Shown piece by piece: positions 23,539 to 33,588 of a stretch of DNA of 64,000 bases. The notes under the pieces were generated by a model. That model was given only the letters and a program-made list of their open reading frames with translations. It ran no database searches and was not told the DNA's origin. How positions within the stretch are numbered: the stretch's first letter is position 1; each line of letters starts with the position of its first letter. A program made the position numbers and the translations under genes. Source of the DNA: Epiperipatus broadwayi (Eukaryota > Onychophora > Udeonychophora > Euonychophora > Peripatidae); contig JAQFVV010006215.1 in assembly GCA_028023455.1 (NCBI GenBank), positions 1,066,580 to 1,130,579 on the forward strand, in the 5' to 3' direction.

Positions 23539-23758
23539 TCCTGACAGAGTTATTTTAAGTGCTGGCTCTGGTTAAGCATTTATCACAAAACTTGTAGAGG
23601 AATTGACAATCTTCACTGTTTATTTTATCTTGTGTTTGGAAAGGGATAGTATTCTTCAAATGTTATAAAATCTATACAGTGCATGTCTAGAGGAATGTTT
23701 TCCTAATGGCTATTACAAATTAAAAATTGCACTAGATCAATAAATAACTTATTATATA

Positions 23759-24554
23759 TCTTTTCATAATCCTATTATTTCTATAATCTATATTATATTC
23801 AGTCTTTTATTATACTTGTTTATTATATTTTTTTCTTCTATTTTACAAAATTTAAATTTTATAACTACTTTCTTATACTTGATTAATCTCCAAGAAAACT
23901 AACCTTGCACACTATGTATATATATATTCAAAACTTGTTTTATTCTATTGAAAATTGGATGTTAAATTTTTTAATTTAAATTTTGTTTTTAATTAAATTC
24001 TTTTTCTGATAACATTTATATTATTCGAGTCAGGTTTTTATAGGGAATTGTTAACAATTATCATTTTTAATATTAATATATTTTTATAATGTTATTAAAT
24101 TACTGCTTGCAAATAATTAAATTTATTGCAGACCAACAATTTTAAAAACTTAAAATACTTTTATGAAATTAATTAAAATTTACAATGTAAATCAAACTTA
24201 TTATTAACATATATCACCAAATATCAGCCCTTAACACACTATCTAATGCAATACACAATGTTTACTTCTCCACTGATGATGAATTTCCAATAGCTTCTGA
24301 TGTCCTTGAAATTTTCATCTCCACAATGATCCACTAAACTATCTGATTTTATAAAAACCATTTCAGAAAATGTCTTGTATTAGCAGGATTCTTTTTATTT
24401 TTTGTATTCTATGAAAAATTATACTGCTCAATTAATTATTATCTTTTTGTTATATGCTTATTCCATTTCCATTTGCTTATTTTAATTTTTACAATAATGT
24501 TAGTCTTGTATCAAATTCATCAATTTTTCTTTTTATCTTCTTTCCCGACCCAAT
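23759..24554. other. Unannotated AT-rich DNA
   Basis: No gene or named repeat recognised. Confidence 0.5.
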
Positions 24555-24564
24555 TACATTTTTA

Positions 24565-24663
24565 GTCAAGCATTGATACCTAGTAGTTAGCATAGCTGCC
24601 TTCCAAACAGGTGGTCCGGGTTCGCTTCCCGGCCAACGCATTTGACATACGAAAAAAAAAAAC
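24565..24663 (+). mobile_element. tRNA-derived SINE (family T), copy 2, with target duplication
   Basis: GTCAAGCATTGATACCTAG leads into TAGTTAGCATAGCTGCC (box A region) and TCCGGGTTCGCTTCCCGG (box B), then CCAACGCATTTGACATACG and an A tail. The 10 bp duplication TACATTTTTA flanks it (24555-24564 and 24664-24673). The CCAACGC end could pair with the GCGTTGG-type start of other copies, giving a tRNA-like acceptor stem. Confidence 0.9.
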
Positions 24664-24687
24664 TACATTTTTACGTTTTTGCAACTT

Positions 24688-24762
24688 TTCATGTGTCAAA
24701 GCTAACCTGGGACAACTGCTTGTAAGGCAGCTGTGTTAACCACTCGGCCACCAACTCTTGAC
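24688..24762 (-). mobile_element. tRNA-derived SINE (family T), copy 3, inserted beside copy 2
   Basis: The minus strand reads GGTGGCCGAGTGGTTAACAC, GCTGCCTTACAAGCAG, then jumps to GCTTTGACACATGAAAA. Box B is missing: the interval GGTTCGA-TCCCGG has been lost. The 15 bp duplication ACGTTTTTGCAACTT flanks it exactly (24673-24687 and 24763-24777). Confidence 0.9.
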
Positions 24763-24777
24763 ACGTTTTTGCAACTT

Positions 24778-25771
24778 CTGTTTTATTTTAAAATTCATAA
24801 TTAACATTATACTATTATAATTCAAAACATATAAAGCTCTCATTTTATGTACAAAATTATTGTTTTTTTTTTATATAAATATAAGCCTACCAAATGTATT
24901 CCATATGTATTTAATTCTTTAATTTTGATTTTTTTTTTACTTTATATCAACTGAACCAAAATACAATAAATATAAATTATCCGCCTTCTCAATTATTTTC
25001 CCATTATTTATAACATTTTTAAATAGCGCTAAATTTTATTTCAATGTTGCATTAAAATTAGTTAATATATTCCCAATTTTTATTTGTAAGGTATCTAATG
25101 TTGTTAATGTTGGTGCAAAACTTATCAACATATCTAAATAATTTACATAATTATTACAAATCTTGAAACTTGTGTAAACATTTACAAACTTGTTTTAAGT
25201 TATTGTAAACAATTTAAAACAAATTAAATTATCTTGAAATCCAATTTGTTTCCATCTAAAATATTTTAATAATTTATGCAAGTTTATTAATAAAAGCATA
25301 TTCTGCAATTTTTAAAATAATTTCTAGAAACAAGTAAATGTAAAAATATTATAAAGAACAAACTGTAACATATTTAGAATAAACTTTTTCAATAATTTAA
25401 AATAGACTAGCAAAAAATACCAATTAAGTATTTAGATTTATATATTGTTTTATTGTTTACTTGATTAAATAAAAAAATGTTTATATGATCAATATATAAA
25501 CATAGAACTGTTTCATTTTTTCATAAAATAACTGAGTTAAAATATTGTCTTTGCAATAAAAAAATGTGTAAGTATACTCATAAATGAGAATATTTATAGA
25601 TATATAGAGGATTTTATTTCTAATATTATTATTTTTTTTTACACATGGTCATAATAAAAGATAATGTCTAAAAATTGGTTTTATTCAATTTAATTTTGAT
25701 AATAAACATAATGTGAAACATATACGTGAAAAATATTTACTATACCAAAATCACTTTTTCCTTTATTTTTG
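24778..25771. other. Unannotated AT-rich DNA
   Basis: No gene or named repeat is recognised. Very A+T-rich with several poly-T runs. Confidence 0.5.
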
Positions 25772-25786
25772 CTGTAATATCTTATA

Positions 25787-26115
25787 GTAATAATAAAAAG
25801 TCAGATGTCACATGACTTATATATAGCTTGCACTTACAAATATGTAAAATTAAGAGCATGCTAATGAGCTCTAAACAAGCTTTTTTATTTATTTATGATA
25901 AATGCTACTACAAGAGAAGGCATTCAAATCATTTTTATCTTAGATTGTCCCCATCCCCATACTGGTTTTGACCTATGGGTCTCTTCAGTGAGGAGTTGGG
26001 ACCTTAGATTCAAAAAAAAAAACAACTCAAGCAAAGCACTTATCTAAAAGTTAATTGTCAAAAAGAAGATCTGAAACTTTTAGACATCTACATGTCTTTA
26101 AAGTCAGCTCTCCAA
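25787..26115 (-). mobile_element. Hammerhead retroposon family I, copy 2 (single, not palindromic)
   Basis: A 329 bp insertion flanked by the 15 bp duplication CTGTAATATCTTATA (25772-25786 and 26116-26130). On the minus strand it begins GTTGGAGAGCTGACTTTAAA, passes the shared ACTTTTAGATAAGTGCTTTG block and the hammerhead, and ends in an AAGTCATGTGACATCTGACT tail followed by T- and ATT-rich sequence. It shows what a simple, unduplicated member looks like. Confidence 0.9.
25947..26002 (-). ncRNA. Type I hammerhead ribozyme motif (family I, copy 2)
   Basis: CTGAAGA, perfect stem II GACC/GGTC with a CATA loop, AAAAC in place of GAAAC, CA, then GTA. Stem I pairs TCCTCA with TGGGGA, and outer GTCCC with GGGAC. 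Architecture is complete, but G12 is changed to A, so it is likely inactive. Confidence 0.82.
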
Positions 26116-26129
26116 CTGTAATATCTTAT

Positions 26130-26306
26130 ATAAATCCAATTTATCCAAATCACTTTGAACACTTTTTAGCAGAAACCTTTCATTTTACATATATACACAT
26201 GTACCTCTGTTTCAACTGTCCTGCAGTCTTCTTCAGTGATATGATATGTACCATTAAAGGATTTTGCTAAAAAGTGTTCAAAGTGATTTGGATAAATTGG
26301 ATTTAT
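26130..26306. repeat. Perfect 42 bp inverted repeat with a 93 bp loop
   Basis: 26130-26171 and 26265-26306 are perfect reverse complements (the left arm begins ATAAATCCAATTTATCCAAA). The loop carries, on the minus strand, CACTGAAGAAGACTGCAGGA followed by CAGTTGAAAC, a hammerhead-like core. The left arm overlaps the end of a family I target duplication, so the family I element inserted at the hairpin edge. Confidence 0.9.
26201..26240 (-). ncRNA. Candidate hammerhead core in the hairpin loop
   Basis: Minus strand: CTGAAGA, stem II GACTG/CAGTT, GAAAC, AGAG, GTA. The stem III ends AC and GT can pair. I could not find a convincing stem I next to the core, so this is a candidate only. Confidence 0.5.
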
Positions 26307-26560
26307 ATTGTGTACTATATTTCATCTAATTTAAATAGATTGATTAATAATATAAAAGGCATGATTGTAAAGAACAAAGAATTAATACTATTATGCAACC
26401 AGTGTTTGTGTAGGATTTCATATATTGGTGAACTACAAAATGCACTTATAAATTTTTTAAGGAGCACTATTCATTGTAGAGTAAAACTAAAGTATAAAAT
26501 AATAAAAATAACATTGATAGCAGTCCGCTTTCTTCGATCCCAAATCAGTGCATAATAATG
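26307..26560 (+). pseudogene. Possible GIY-YIG nuclease remnant (weak)
   Basis: A 93-codon open stretch (26274-26555) contains KELILLCNQCLCRISYIGEL, which resembles the CNxC-YIGE start of Penelope-like GIY-YIG domains. The catalytic Arg and Glu context that should follow is not clear. It lies beside a hairpin with a hammerhead-like core, fitting a degraded Penelope-type element. It could equally be a chance frame. Confidence 0.35.
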
Positions 26561-27341
26561 AGTTTATTTTTGATTTTGATGGTGGTGGTTTTATGATGAA
26601 AGAATGAAAAGATGAGCCATGTAAAAACAATATTTATGAATAATGAATGTAGACATCAATCGGAATGGGAAAAAATGTAAAACTACATCATGATTGGAAT
26701 GACATATGATTTTTGATTTAGTTATACTAAGATGTGAAGGATTACAATTATGTCATTGAAAGTACTTTTATACATTTTATAAACTTATTAAACATTTTTT
26801 TAAATTGATATATATATATATTGAATATTATCATGGATTAATTATGATGTAAGCCAAAAAATAATTGGGGGTATTTTTATGTAAATGACTAGAGAAATGT
26901 GTTAGCAGTAATACTATTAGGCAAACTATCAATTACTAATGACAATCTTCATATTTAACCAATTTATTTTAATAGCTCACAATAGTTTTTTTTTTTTATC
27001 TTGGATTCATTTAGAAATTAAATGAAGTCCATATGTGTATACAAATGATTTTAATATGGGTTTTGATCATCACAGCTCAGCTTAAATTTAATTTAAGCCA
27101 TAAATATAAGAATCCGTGCCAGAAGCCTCATAAGCTTTTCAAAATAAAATTTTATCATACAATTTCTACTGTTTGTTTATTTATTTCTTACCTATACTTA
27201 AAATCCACAATTAATTTTTATGTTAAAAATTTCAAATTTACTATTGAAGACATTAGAAAAAAATATGCTAATAATATCTAGAATGCATTTTGACCCAACT
27301 TGATCTTCTTAATTAAATGAGGATTTACATAATTCTGTAAA
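26561..27341. other. Unannotated AT-rich DNA
   Basis: No gene recognised. An 82-codon ORF (27033-27281) has no recognisable family. Confidence 0.45.
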
Positions 27342-27568
27342 TAATATTAGTATCATTTATGTTCTTTATTAATTTTTACAATGCTTTTTGTACAATCCAC
27401 TATTGATAGCTTTGATTGCCCCAGCAATCTTCTTCAAAACCTCTACTTAGATTTGGAAATATAAATAGAAGTTCTGAAGAAGATTGCTGGGGCAATCAAA
27501 ACTGTCAATAATAGGTTGTAAAAAAGCATTGTAAAAAGTAATAAAGAACATAAATGATATTAATATTA
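27342..27568. repeat. Near-perfect hairpin, arms about 98 bp
   Basis: 27342-27440 and 27471-27568 are inverted copies with a 30 bp spacer. The innermost segments GATTGCCCCAGCAATCTTCT and the mirror are nearly identical. Arms also share TTACAATGCTTTTT and TTTATGTTCTTTATTA. No core of families A, I or K is inside. Confidence 0.9.
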
Positions 27569-27850
27569 TATAGATTTGACAATTCAATAAGAAAGACAAG
27601 GTTATAATAGTTCTCTAAATGTTATATAAAGCTGTTTTGCAATAATTGGTGCACATTATATAAATATTTTTTATTAGTAATATATTTTGAACAAACTTAA
27701 ATTTACAACCAATACCTTTCAATAAATACAAAAACAATTGCTTATTCATTCTTATTAAAAATCATTAAATATTTTTAAAACCTTACATCTGAGATTTTAA
27801 TAAAATTCAAATTTATTTATAATACCCATGTCATAGTTACAAGACAGACT

Positions 27851-28430
27851 CCATAAGATGTGATATGTTGGACAATTTCCATCATTTATGAGTGAATGTT
27901 GAATGTATAGAAAATTTTAAACTTTATTTAAACTTTCCAAATACAAACAACTTGTTAGTAATAACACACAAATATACAATACAAGTTAGTAATTACACAG
28001 TGTTTTGAGTGGTATTATTCTCCACTCTTCTGCACAGTGACACTATTTGCTTAGAAGTTGAACTCGCACCTTTCGATTCTTGAATATCGAATTTAAGGCA
28101 AACTCTACCAACTGAGCTATTCTGTCAAAGTGTTTTGCCTTAAATTCAATATTCAAGAATCTAAAGGTGCGAGTTCAACTTCTAAGTGAATATTGTAACT
28201 GTGCATATAAGCTAGTGACACCTGAAAAAGAGTGGAGAATAATACTACTCGAAATGTTACGTAATTACTAACCTGTATTGTCTATTTGTGTGTTATTACT
28301 AACAAGCTGTTTGTATTTGGAAAGTTTAAATAAAGTTTACAATTTTATATACATTCAACATTTACTCATAAATGATGAAAATAGTCCAACATATCACATC
28401 TTATAATATACCAACATTACAAATCTTCAG
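27851..28430 (+). mobile_element. Palindromic tRNA-headed SINE with target duplication
   Basis: The arms 27853-28099 and 28137-28404 are inverted copies of one SINE. The right copy bears the 3' tail (AATATACCAACATTACAAAT) but is cut at its 5' end. The left, inverted copy reaches further and includes box A (TAGCTCAGTTGGTAGAG on the minus strand). Box B-like sequence (GGTGCGAGTTCAACTTC) is in both. The body has a hammerhead-like GAAGAGTGG/CTACTCGAAA hairpin and a TTTGTATTTGGAAAGTTTAA segment. The 12 bp duplication ACAAGACAGACT flanks it (27839-27850 and 28431-28442). Confidence 0.92.
28211..28271 (+). ncRNA. Hammerhead-like motif in the tRNA-headed SINE
   Basis: CTGAAAA, a six-pair stem II GAGTGG/CTACTC, GAAAT, a short GTTAC, then GTA followed by ATTACTA, which can pair with upstream TAGTGA. 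The copy near 35690 reads CCGAAGA, GAGAG-type stem II and GAAAC. Core positions vary between copies, so the family consensus should be built before calling it a ribozyme. Confidence 0.5.
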
Positions 28431-28442
28431 ACAAGACAGACT

Positions 28443-29648
28443 ATATATTTTAAATATTTACTTTTTTTTTATTTTTGCATTGCATTTTCATATTTTTAGA
28501 ACCTACAAGTAATGCCAATTCTTACATTTCAACTATACAGGTTTAGACATTGAAATAACTTCTAAGATCAATTTAATACAATCAGATCTCCTCAGTTAGC
28601 TAAACCTTACATATTTATTTAAAGATCTCATATCATTGTTTTATGTTTTTTTATGAATGCCATATTCTTAGCAAAAACTTAATTTCAACTGTTGCTTTTC
28701 AAAAAATATATTAATAATTATTAAACACTATTCAATAGGTTAGAAATAATTAATTTTTTAAACTTTAATTGAAGGTATAAAATTTAATAAAACTAAAATA
28801 TGTTATAATATTTTTATGTGGATGCATGATAATTTTTATCTTTTAACTGTTGATCCTTTTCTATCAATCTACTATATTCTTATATTTCTAAATGTACAAC
28901 TGGGGACATTATTTTTTATATTTCATACTATATGCTTGTAGTCATTAAGGCATAAAACAAAATCCAGATAACATTTAGTGTAGAATAGAAATGGTTATAA
29001 ATTAGAAAGGTTTTCCTAAAATCAGATTATAAAATACTATTTGTGAGAAAAAATGAATAATTTCAAATTTACAAAACTAATAAATAAATAAAAAGTTAAA
29101 CAAAAAAAAATGATATGAAAAAGTAAATTAGTCAATTAAAAAAACAATTTGAAAAATCAAAAGAATCTTAAAAGTTTTTGCTATTGTCTGCCATGATGAA
29201 ATATGTAAAATATTATTGATATATCTAGAGGTTTGAAAAAATTAAATATAAATAAAATTCTAATTAGTTTTACTTTTATAATGTAAAAGCTAAAGCTTGT
29301 CATTGGGAAATTTTTACTAAATTAAATCAAATAATTTCCTCTCACACAAAAAAAAATTGAAATTTTAATTAATCTAAATTAAAATGCAAATTGCATTAAA
29401 ATCATATTGAAGATTTCTGTAGAAAAATTCTACAAAAATTGACCAAATACATCGTATTTGTTATCTTTCTTTAAATGCCAGAGCCATCAAAAATACATAG
29501 CAATAATATGTAGTATTTAGATAAGTATGTAGGCTTGCCTTGATTGAACAGACCTGAATGATGTAAAATGCATCTTAGAAGTATAAGCATTTTTAATGTT
29601 TATAATTAAATGTTTTAGTTATAAGAAAGAACACATATAAAAATATAA
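28443..29648. other. Unannotated AT-rich DNA
   Basis: No gene or named repeat recognised. Confidence 0.5.
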
Positions 29649-29663
29649 GCTTTTGAAATATAA

Positions 29664-30006
29664 TAAACATCACATGATCACCATTTCTTATGCTTGCTTT
29701 TAACTTATTAAAATAGTCAAAATTATCCATACAGTATTGCCACTTAGTGCAATCCAGAGTAATCAACAGATGACAGAAGGTTTGTGCATAAAACCCCCAT
29801 CTGCCTACTCATCGAATATCCACAGACTAGTTTCTGGCTTGTGACCTTCATCAGTGAGGAGTCTTAGATCTGAAAGAACTGCACCTAAACTAGTCTGGGG
29901 ATATTGTATGAGTAAACCCTAGATGGGGTATTTTATGCATAAGCCTTCTGGCATCCATTGATTACTCTGGCTTGCACTGAATGAGCAGTAGTGTATGGAG
30001 AGTTTT
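29664..30006 (-). mobile_element. Snap-back hammerhead retroposon family A, copy 4
   Basis: The tail (ATCACATGATCACCATTTCT at the left) marks minus orientation. Inverted arms are about 29708-29836 and 29888-30006. The 15 bp duplication GCTTTTGAAATATAA flanks it (29649-29663 and 30007-30021). The tail-less right copy starts AACTAGTCTGGGG, within eight bases of the ribozyme cleavage point. Confidence 0.92.
29811..29869 (-). ncRNA. Type I hammerhead ribozyme (family A, copy 4)
   Basis: CTGATGA, stem II GGT/GCC around CACAA, GAAAC, TAGTC. Stem I TCCTCA with TGTGGA (five of six pairs). Core bases intact. Confidence 0.82.
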
Positions 30007-30021
30007 GCTTTTGAAATATAA

Positions 30022-30329
30022 GTGTAAAAAAGGATATATTTAAAAGATGGATATTATTAGGTATTTATATGTAAAGAGTTAAAAAGAGTATTTAAGATTT
30101 AGAAAATATAATACTTCATAAACTAATAGGAAATAATTAATAATCACTTTTGTATTTTCATAAAAAAAACATTATGAATAAGTGCTTGCTAAAAATAGGT
30201 ATTTATAAAGTAAAATTATAAATTATATATGTGTGTGAGTAAACGCACGAAAGCAGTCTACATCTAAACAATACTAATATCAATAACACATCACTATCTG
30301 TTATCAAGGTCATCTCCTTTTTACAATAA
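30022..30329. other. Unannotated AT-rich DNA
   Basis: Nothing recognised. Confidence 0.45.
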
Positions 30330-30495
30330 AGTATATACTTATATAATCAAGTCATGTGTCTCATGATCTATATAGCTTGCATTTAATAGTTCGAAACTGG
30401 TCTGCAAATGGGGGACAATCCTAGATAAAGATGATTTGAATGCTTACTCTTGTAGCATTTACCATAAAGTTAAAAAAGCTTGTTTAGGGCTATTA
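30330..30495 (+). mobile_element. Family I fragment with inverted tail, copy 3
   Basis: An inverted tail (AAGTCATGTGTCTCATGATC, then TATATAGCTTGCATTTAATAG) is followed by TTCGAAACTGGTCTGC, the 3' half of the hammerhead. The plus-oriented sequence GGGGGACAATCCTAGATAAA, AGATGATTTGAATGC and AAAAAAGCTTGTTTAG then matches copy 2. The 5' half of the ribozyme is absent: the join lies just before GAAAC. Confidence 0.8.
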
Positions 30496-30505
30496 CCTTG
30501 CTCTT

Positions 30506-30506
<1 letters not shown>

Positions 30507-30544
<38 letters not shown>
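30507..30544. repeat. TA/TG microsatellite
   Basis: A run of TA dinucleotides followed by TG dinucleotides, just after the family I fragment; such runs commonly form behind retroposon tails. Confidence 0.95.
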
Positions 30545-31434
30545 ATTAAATATGTTCATTGATTTATGATAAGATTTAAAATGCAGGGTTATTTTTATGT
30601 AAATAACTAGAAATATGTTTATCCTTAATGTTGCTAGGAAATTATCACTTACTATTGACAGTCCTAAGGCTAAACTACTGTTTGCTCTAATACCCAATAA
30701 TAGCTTTGGGGAGGGGGGTGAAGTTTAACTACAAATAAAAAAAAATCTTCTTTTCTTTCTAATTAAATTCAAGATAAACATTTCTAATTAAACTCAAGAC
30801 AAAAAACCAATAGCACCAAGGCTAAATATATTTCTAGTTATTTACATGGAAATATTCCCACACGTTAAATTTGTTTGCATATATATAATAAACTTTCATA
30901 GACTTTGGATCAGTAAATATTGCTGCTGTAATTTCAATATTCATTCATATCTTATCATCCATTATCAACTATATTTAAAACAAAAGTGAAAATCTCCTTT
31001 TTATCTACATCTAGACTCTTTAAATAGATTATAAATAAAATAATAAAAAATGCAATACATTTTAAAATTAATTGAGATGTTCATAAAACTCTATTTTAAT
31101 CTTTACAAACCTTTATAAAACATAGATAATATATATTCATTTTAATACTATGTAAACAAATCATTAAAATGTAATAAAATATATAACAACCTAAATATAC
31201 TAGTGCTAAATAGATTATTTTACAATCAAATCGCTCACACAAACAATATTTATAGTATTCAGCCAAATCTTAGGAAGAAAGAACAGATTTCTATTTACTG
31301 CCTAAATACAATTAATCCTGTTAATGAATGGTAAAATTTAGTTTGATGTAAATATTGTTTGGATTAGTGAATTATAGCCAATTAGCATTACAACATTTGG
31401 ATATATATATATTGTGACATGTATTTAATCATTT
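30545..31434. other. Unannotated AT-rich DNA
   Basis: No gene recognised. Paired fragments around 30610-30700 and 30800-30850 (both with TTACATGGAAATA- or TTATGTAAATAACTAG-type sequence) look like a weak inverted repeat. Confidence 0.45.
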
Positions 31435-31690
31435 GTGTTACATCTATATTAAGGCTATAATCTTAAGACTATGTGCCTAAAATGTGACAGTAGGGACCTC
31501 TACAAATCTCAACACAAGATTAATGACTTTAAAAGACAAGAATGGCCATCTTATCTTAGATATAATTTCTAAATATATAGGTGAATCTAAAGAATTTTGA
31601 TTTGAAAGCATGAAGCTATTAACTACTTCACTGATTAAGTCCACAATTTTTACACAAACTAATATAAGTGAAATCTTTTCATTTACAAGT
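31435..31690 (-). repeat. Dispersed repeat family G, copy 2
   Basis: Reverse orientation of 195-425, including ACAGTAGGGACCTCTACA, TATAGGTGAATCTAAAG and CATGAAGCTATTAACTACTTCACTGATTAAGTCC (the last segment is shared with 54795-54835). It lies directly left of the 31745-33610 element. Confidence 0.75.
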
Positions 31691-32004
31691 CAGTATGAAG
31701 TTCTTATAATTAAAATTTTTTATGTCTGTGCTACCATAATAAAAATCTTGGTACTTGTGAATAATTCAACTGATGACGTTTTTGACTTACCGATTTCCCT
31801 TCTGGTAGACATCGACGTTTTTTGCATGACAACATTGTCATGGTAACCAAGTGACTGGCGTGATTAATCCATCAGAGAGTCAATTTTTTTTTTCACCCGC
31901 GAGATTTAAAATTCGTAGAGAGTTTTGGGAAATTTTTTGATTTTTCTGTCTATTGCGATTTTGCTATCCACGGCATCACAGTTACTTTTTTGAGCTGTTA
32001 ATTC

Positions 32005-33045
32005 GGGTAAAGTGTTTATTTATCTGTTTATTTTAAATTTACAAAAATTTTTTGTTAATATTTCTACAATTCTCAAACTTCTCCGGTAAAGTGTTTTTTA
32101 TTTATCTGTTTATTTTAAATTTACAAAAAGTTTTTGTTAATATTTCTACAATTCTGAAACTTACATTGAATTACATTTAATGTGTAAATAATTTATTCTC
32201 CGGTAAACTGTTTTTTATTTATCTGTTTATTTTAAATTTACAAAAACGTTTTGTTAATATTTCTACATTACGTTTTTAATGTGTAAATAATTTAAAATAA
32301 TTTTTTAAATCAATTTGCAATATGCAGTACGTTTTAAAAATTACCAAATGCATGTAAAAGTGCGGCATTTTCTGGATGCCATTAATACCAGATTTGCATT
32401 AGATCGCGTCTTTTTTATTTAGGTGTTTATTTAAAATTTACAAAAAGTTTTTGTTAATATTTCTACAATTCTCAAACTTATTTACAAAAAATATTTGTTA
32501 ATATTTCTACAATTCTCAAACTTACATTGAATTATGTTTAATGTGTAAATAATTTTCAATAATTTTTTAAAACAAATTTTGAATATACATTACCAAATGC
32601 ATGTGATAACAAGGACGCCATTAATGCCAGATTCGCATTAATTCGGGTAAAGTACTTTTTGTTAATATTTCTACATTATGTTTTTAATGTGTAAATAATT
32701 TGAAATAATTTTTTAAATCAATTTTGCAATATGCAGTATGTTTTTAAAATTACCAAATGCATGTAAAAGTGCGGGCCATTAATACCAGATTTGCATTAGA
32801 TCGCGTCTTTTTTATTTAGGTGTTTATTTAAAATTTACAAAAAGTTTTTGTTAATATTTCTACAATTCTCAAACTTATTTACAAAAAATATTTGTTAATA
32901 TTTCTACAATTGAATTACGTTTTAATTTAATTTTTAATTTCTGAATTGTATCATACAGAAAATTATTTTTCGTAAATTCATCGGCAATTTTTAATTTCTG
33001 AATTATATCATACAGAAAATTATTTTTCGTAAATTCATGGGCAAT
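32005..33045. repeat. Complex internal tandem array
   Basis: A block around TTTAAATTTACAAAAAGTTT, then TTGTTAATATTTCTACAATT, is repeated at least seven times. A larger unit of about 410 bp (with ACCAAATGCATGTAAAAGTG and ATTAGATCGCGTCTTTTTTA) occurs at about 32325-32520 and 32725-32910. At 32937-33050 a 57 bp unit (TTTCTGAATTGTATCATACA) occurs twice. Confidence 0.9.
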
Positions 33046-33115
33046 TATAAAAATTACAGCTATGAGAGTAATACAGAGTATAGGTGTACGCCAAGCCTAA
33101 CGGCTTGTCAAAAAC

Positions 33116-33152
33116 ACAAAGGGCCCCCCCGCCAACTCCAGCGCTACGCGCT
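33116..33152. other. Isolated G+C-rich patch
   Basis: CAAAGGGCCCCCCCGCCAAC then CAGCGCTACGCGCTG stands out in AT-rich DNA. The AGCG-CGCT piece can form a short hairpin. It may be the conserved core of the surrounding element. Confidence 0.6.
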
Positions 33153-33406
33153 GTTTTTTATAATTGAGCATAATATAGGGTGGTTTTATAAATTAGAATA
33201 TAGTTTTTCTAAATTATTTTGACACATGCATGTACATTTTTTTTTTTTTACTATTTGCCTGACCTGTGTCAGATTTTTGCCTTTTTTTTTTTGTTTTTTT
33301 ATCACGTGACCTGCGTCACATTTTTTTCCTTTTTTTTTTTTTTATGTTTAATTTTTTTTTAAATTTTTATATTTTTGCCATGTTTTTTTGTGTTTTACCA
33401 CATGAT

Positions 33407-33588
33407 CAACCAACAACGTATTACCCTGAAGGCATATTGGTCTAATATTGCGTTTTTTAACATACCGTGTTCACGTGATCTGCGGACACATTTTAGTGAT
33501 TACATGTGTCCGCAAATCACTTGGAGACGTTATCTTAAAAATCGCAAGATTAGACTGATATGCCTTCAGGGTAATACGTCATCGGTTG
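33407..33588. repeat. Hairpin, arms about 85 bp, inside the inverted-repeat element
   Basis: 33407-33491 and 33504-33588 are inverted copies sharing ACGTATTACCCTGAAGGCAT and TGCGGACACAT, with a 12 bp spacer. The outer end coincides with the right terminal repeat. Confidence 0.9.

Larger units (their letters stand above)
22844..23621 (-). mobile_element. Palindromic hammerhead retroposon family I, copy 1
   Basis: Arms of about 320 bp (about 22895-23215 and 23310-23621) are inverted copies. The left one carries the 3' tail (GTCATGTGATCTATGACTCT on the minus strand) and the right one lacks it. A second copy of the tail sits in the central spacer (23219-23255) just upstream of the right copy's head. 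The whole is flanked by the 12 bp duplication ATTTTATCTTGT (22832-22843 and 23622-23633). The empty site is visible in copy 2 of the surrounding repeat. Confidence 0.92.
22660..23758 (-). repeat. Triplicated unit, copy 3 (inverted), split by a family I insertion
   Basis: The inverted copy runs from about 22660 to 22843 and resumes at 23622-23758. Its two halves rejoin in register with copy 2 when the 778 bp insertion and one target duplication are removed. Confidence 0.85.

Noticed and set aside
24579-24640. Functional tRNA gene at the family T SINE
   Set aside because: It is flanked by a target duplication and an A tail, and several mutated copies exist. It is a retroposed tRNA-like unit.
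32005-33045. Centromeric-type satellite
   Set aside because: The array is short, irregular and confined between terminal inverted repeats of one element.
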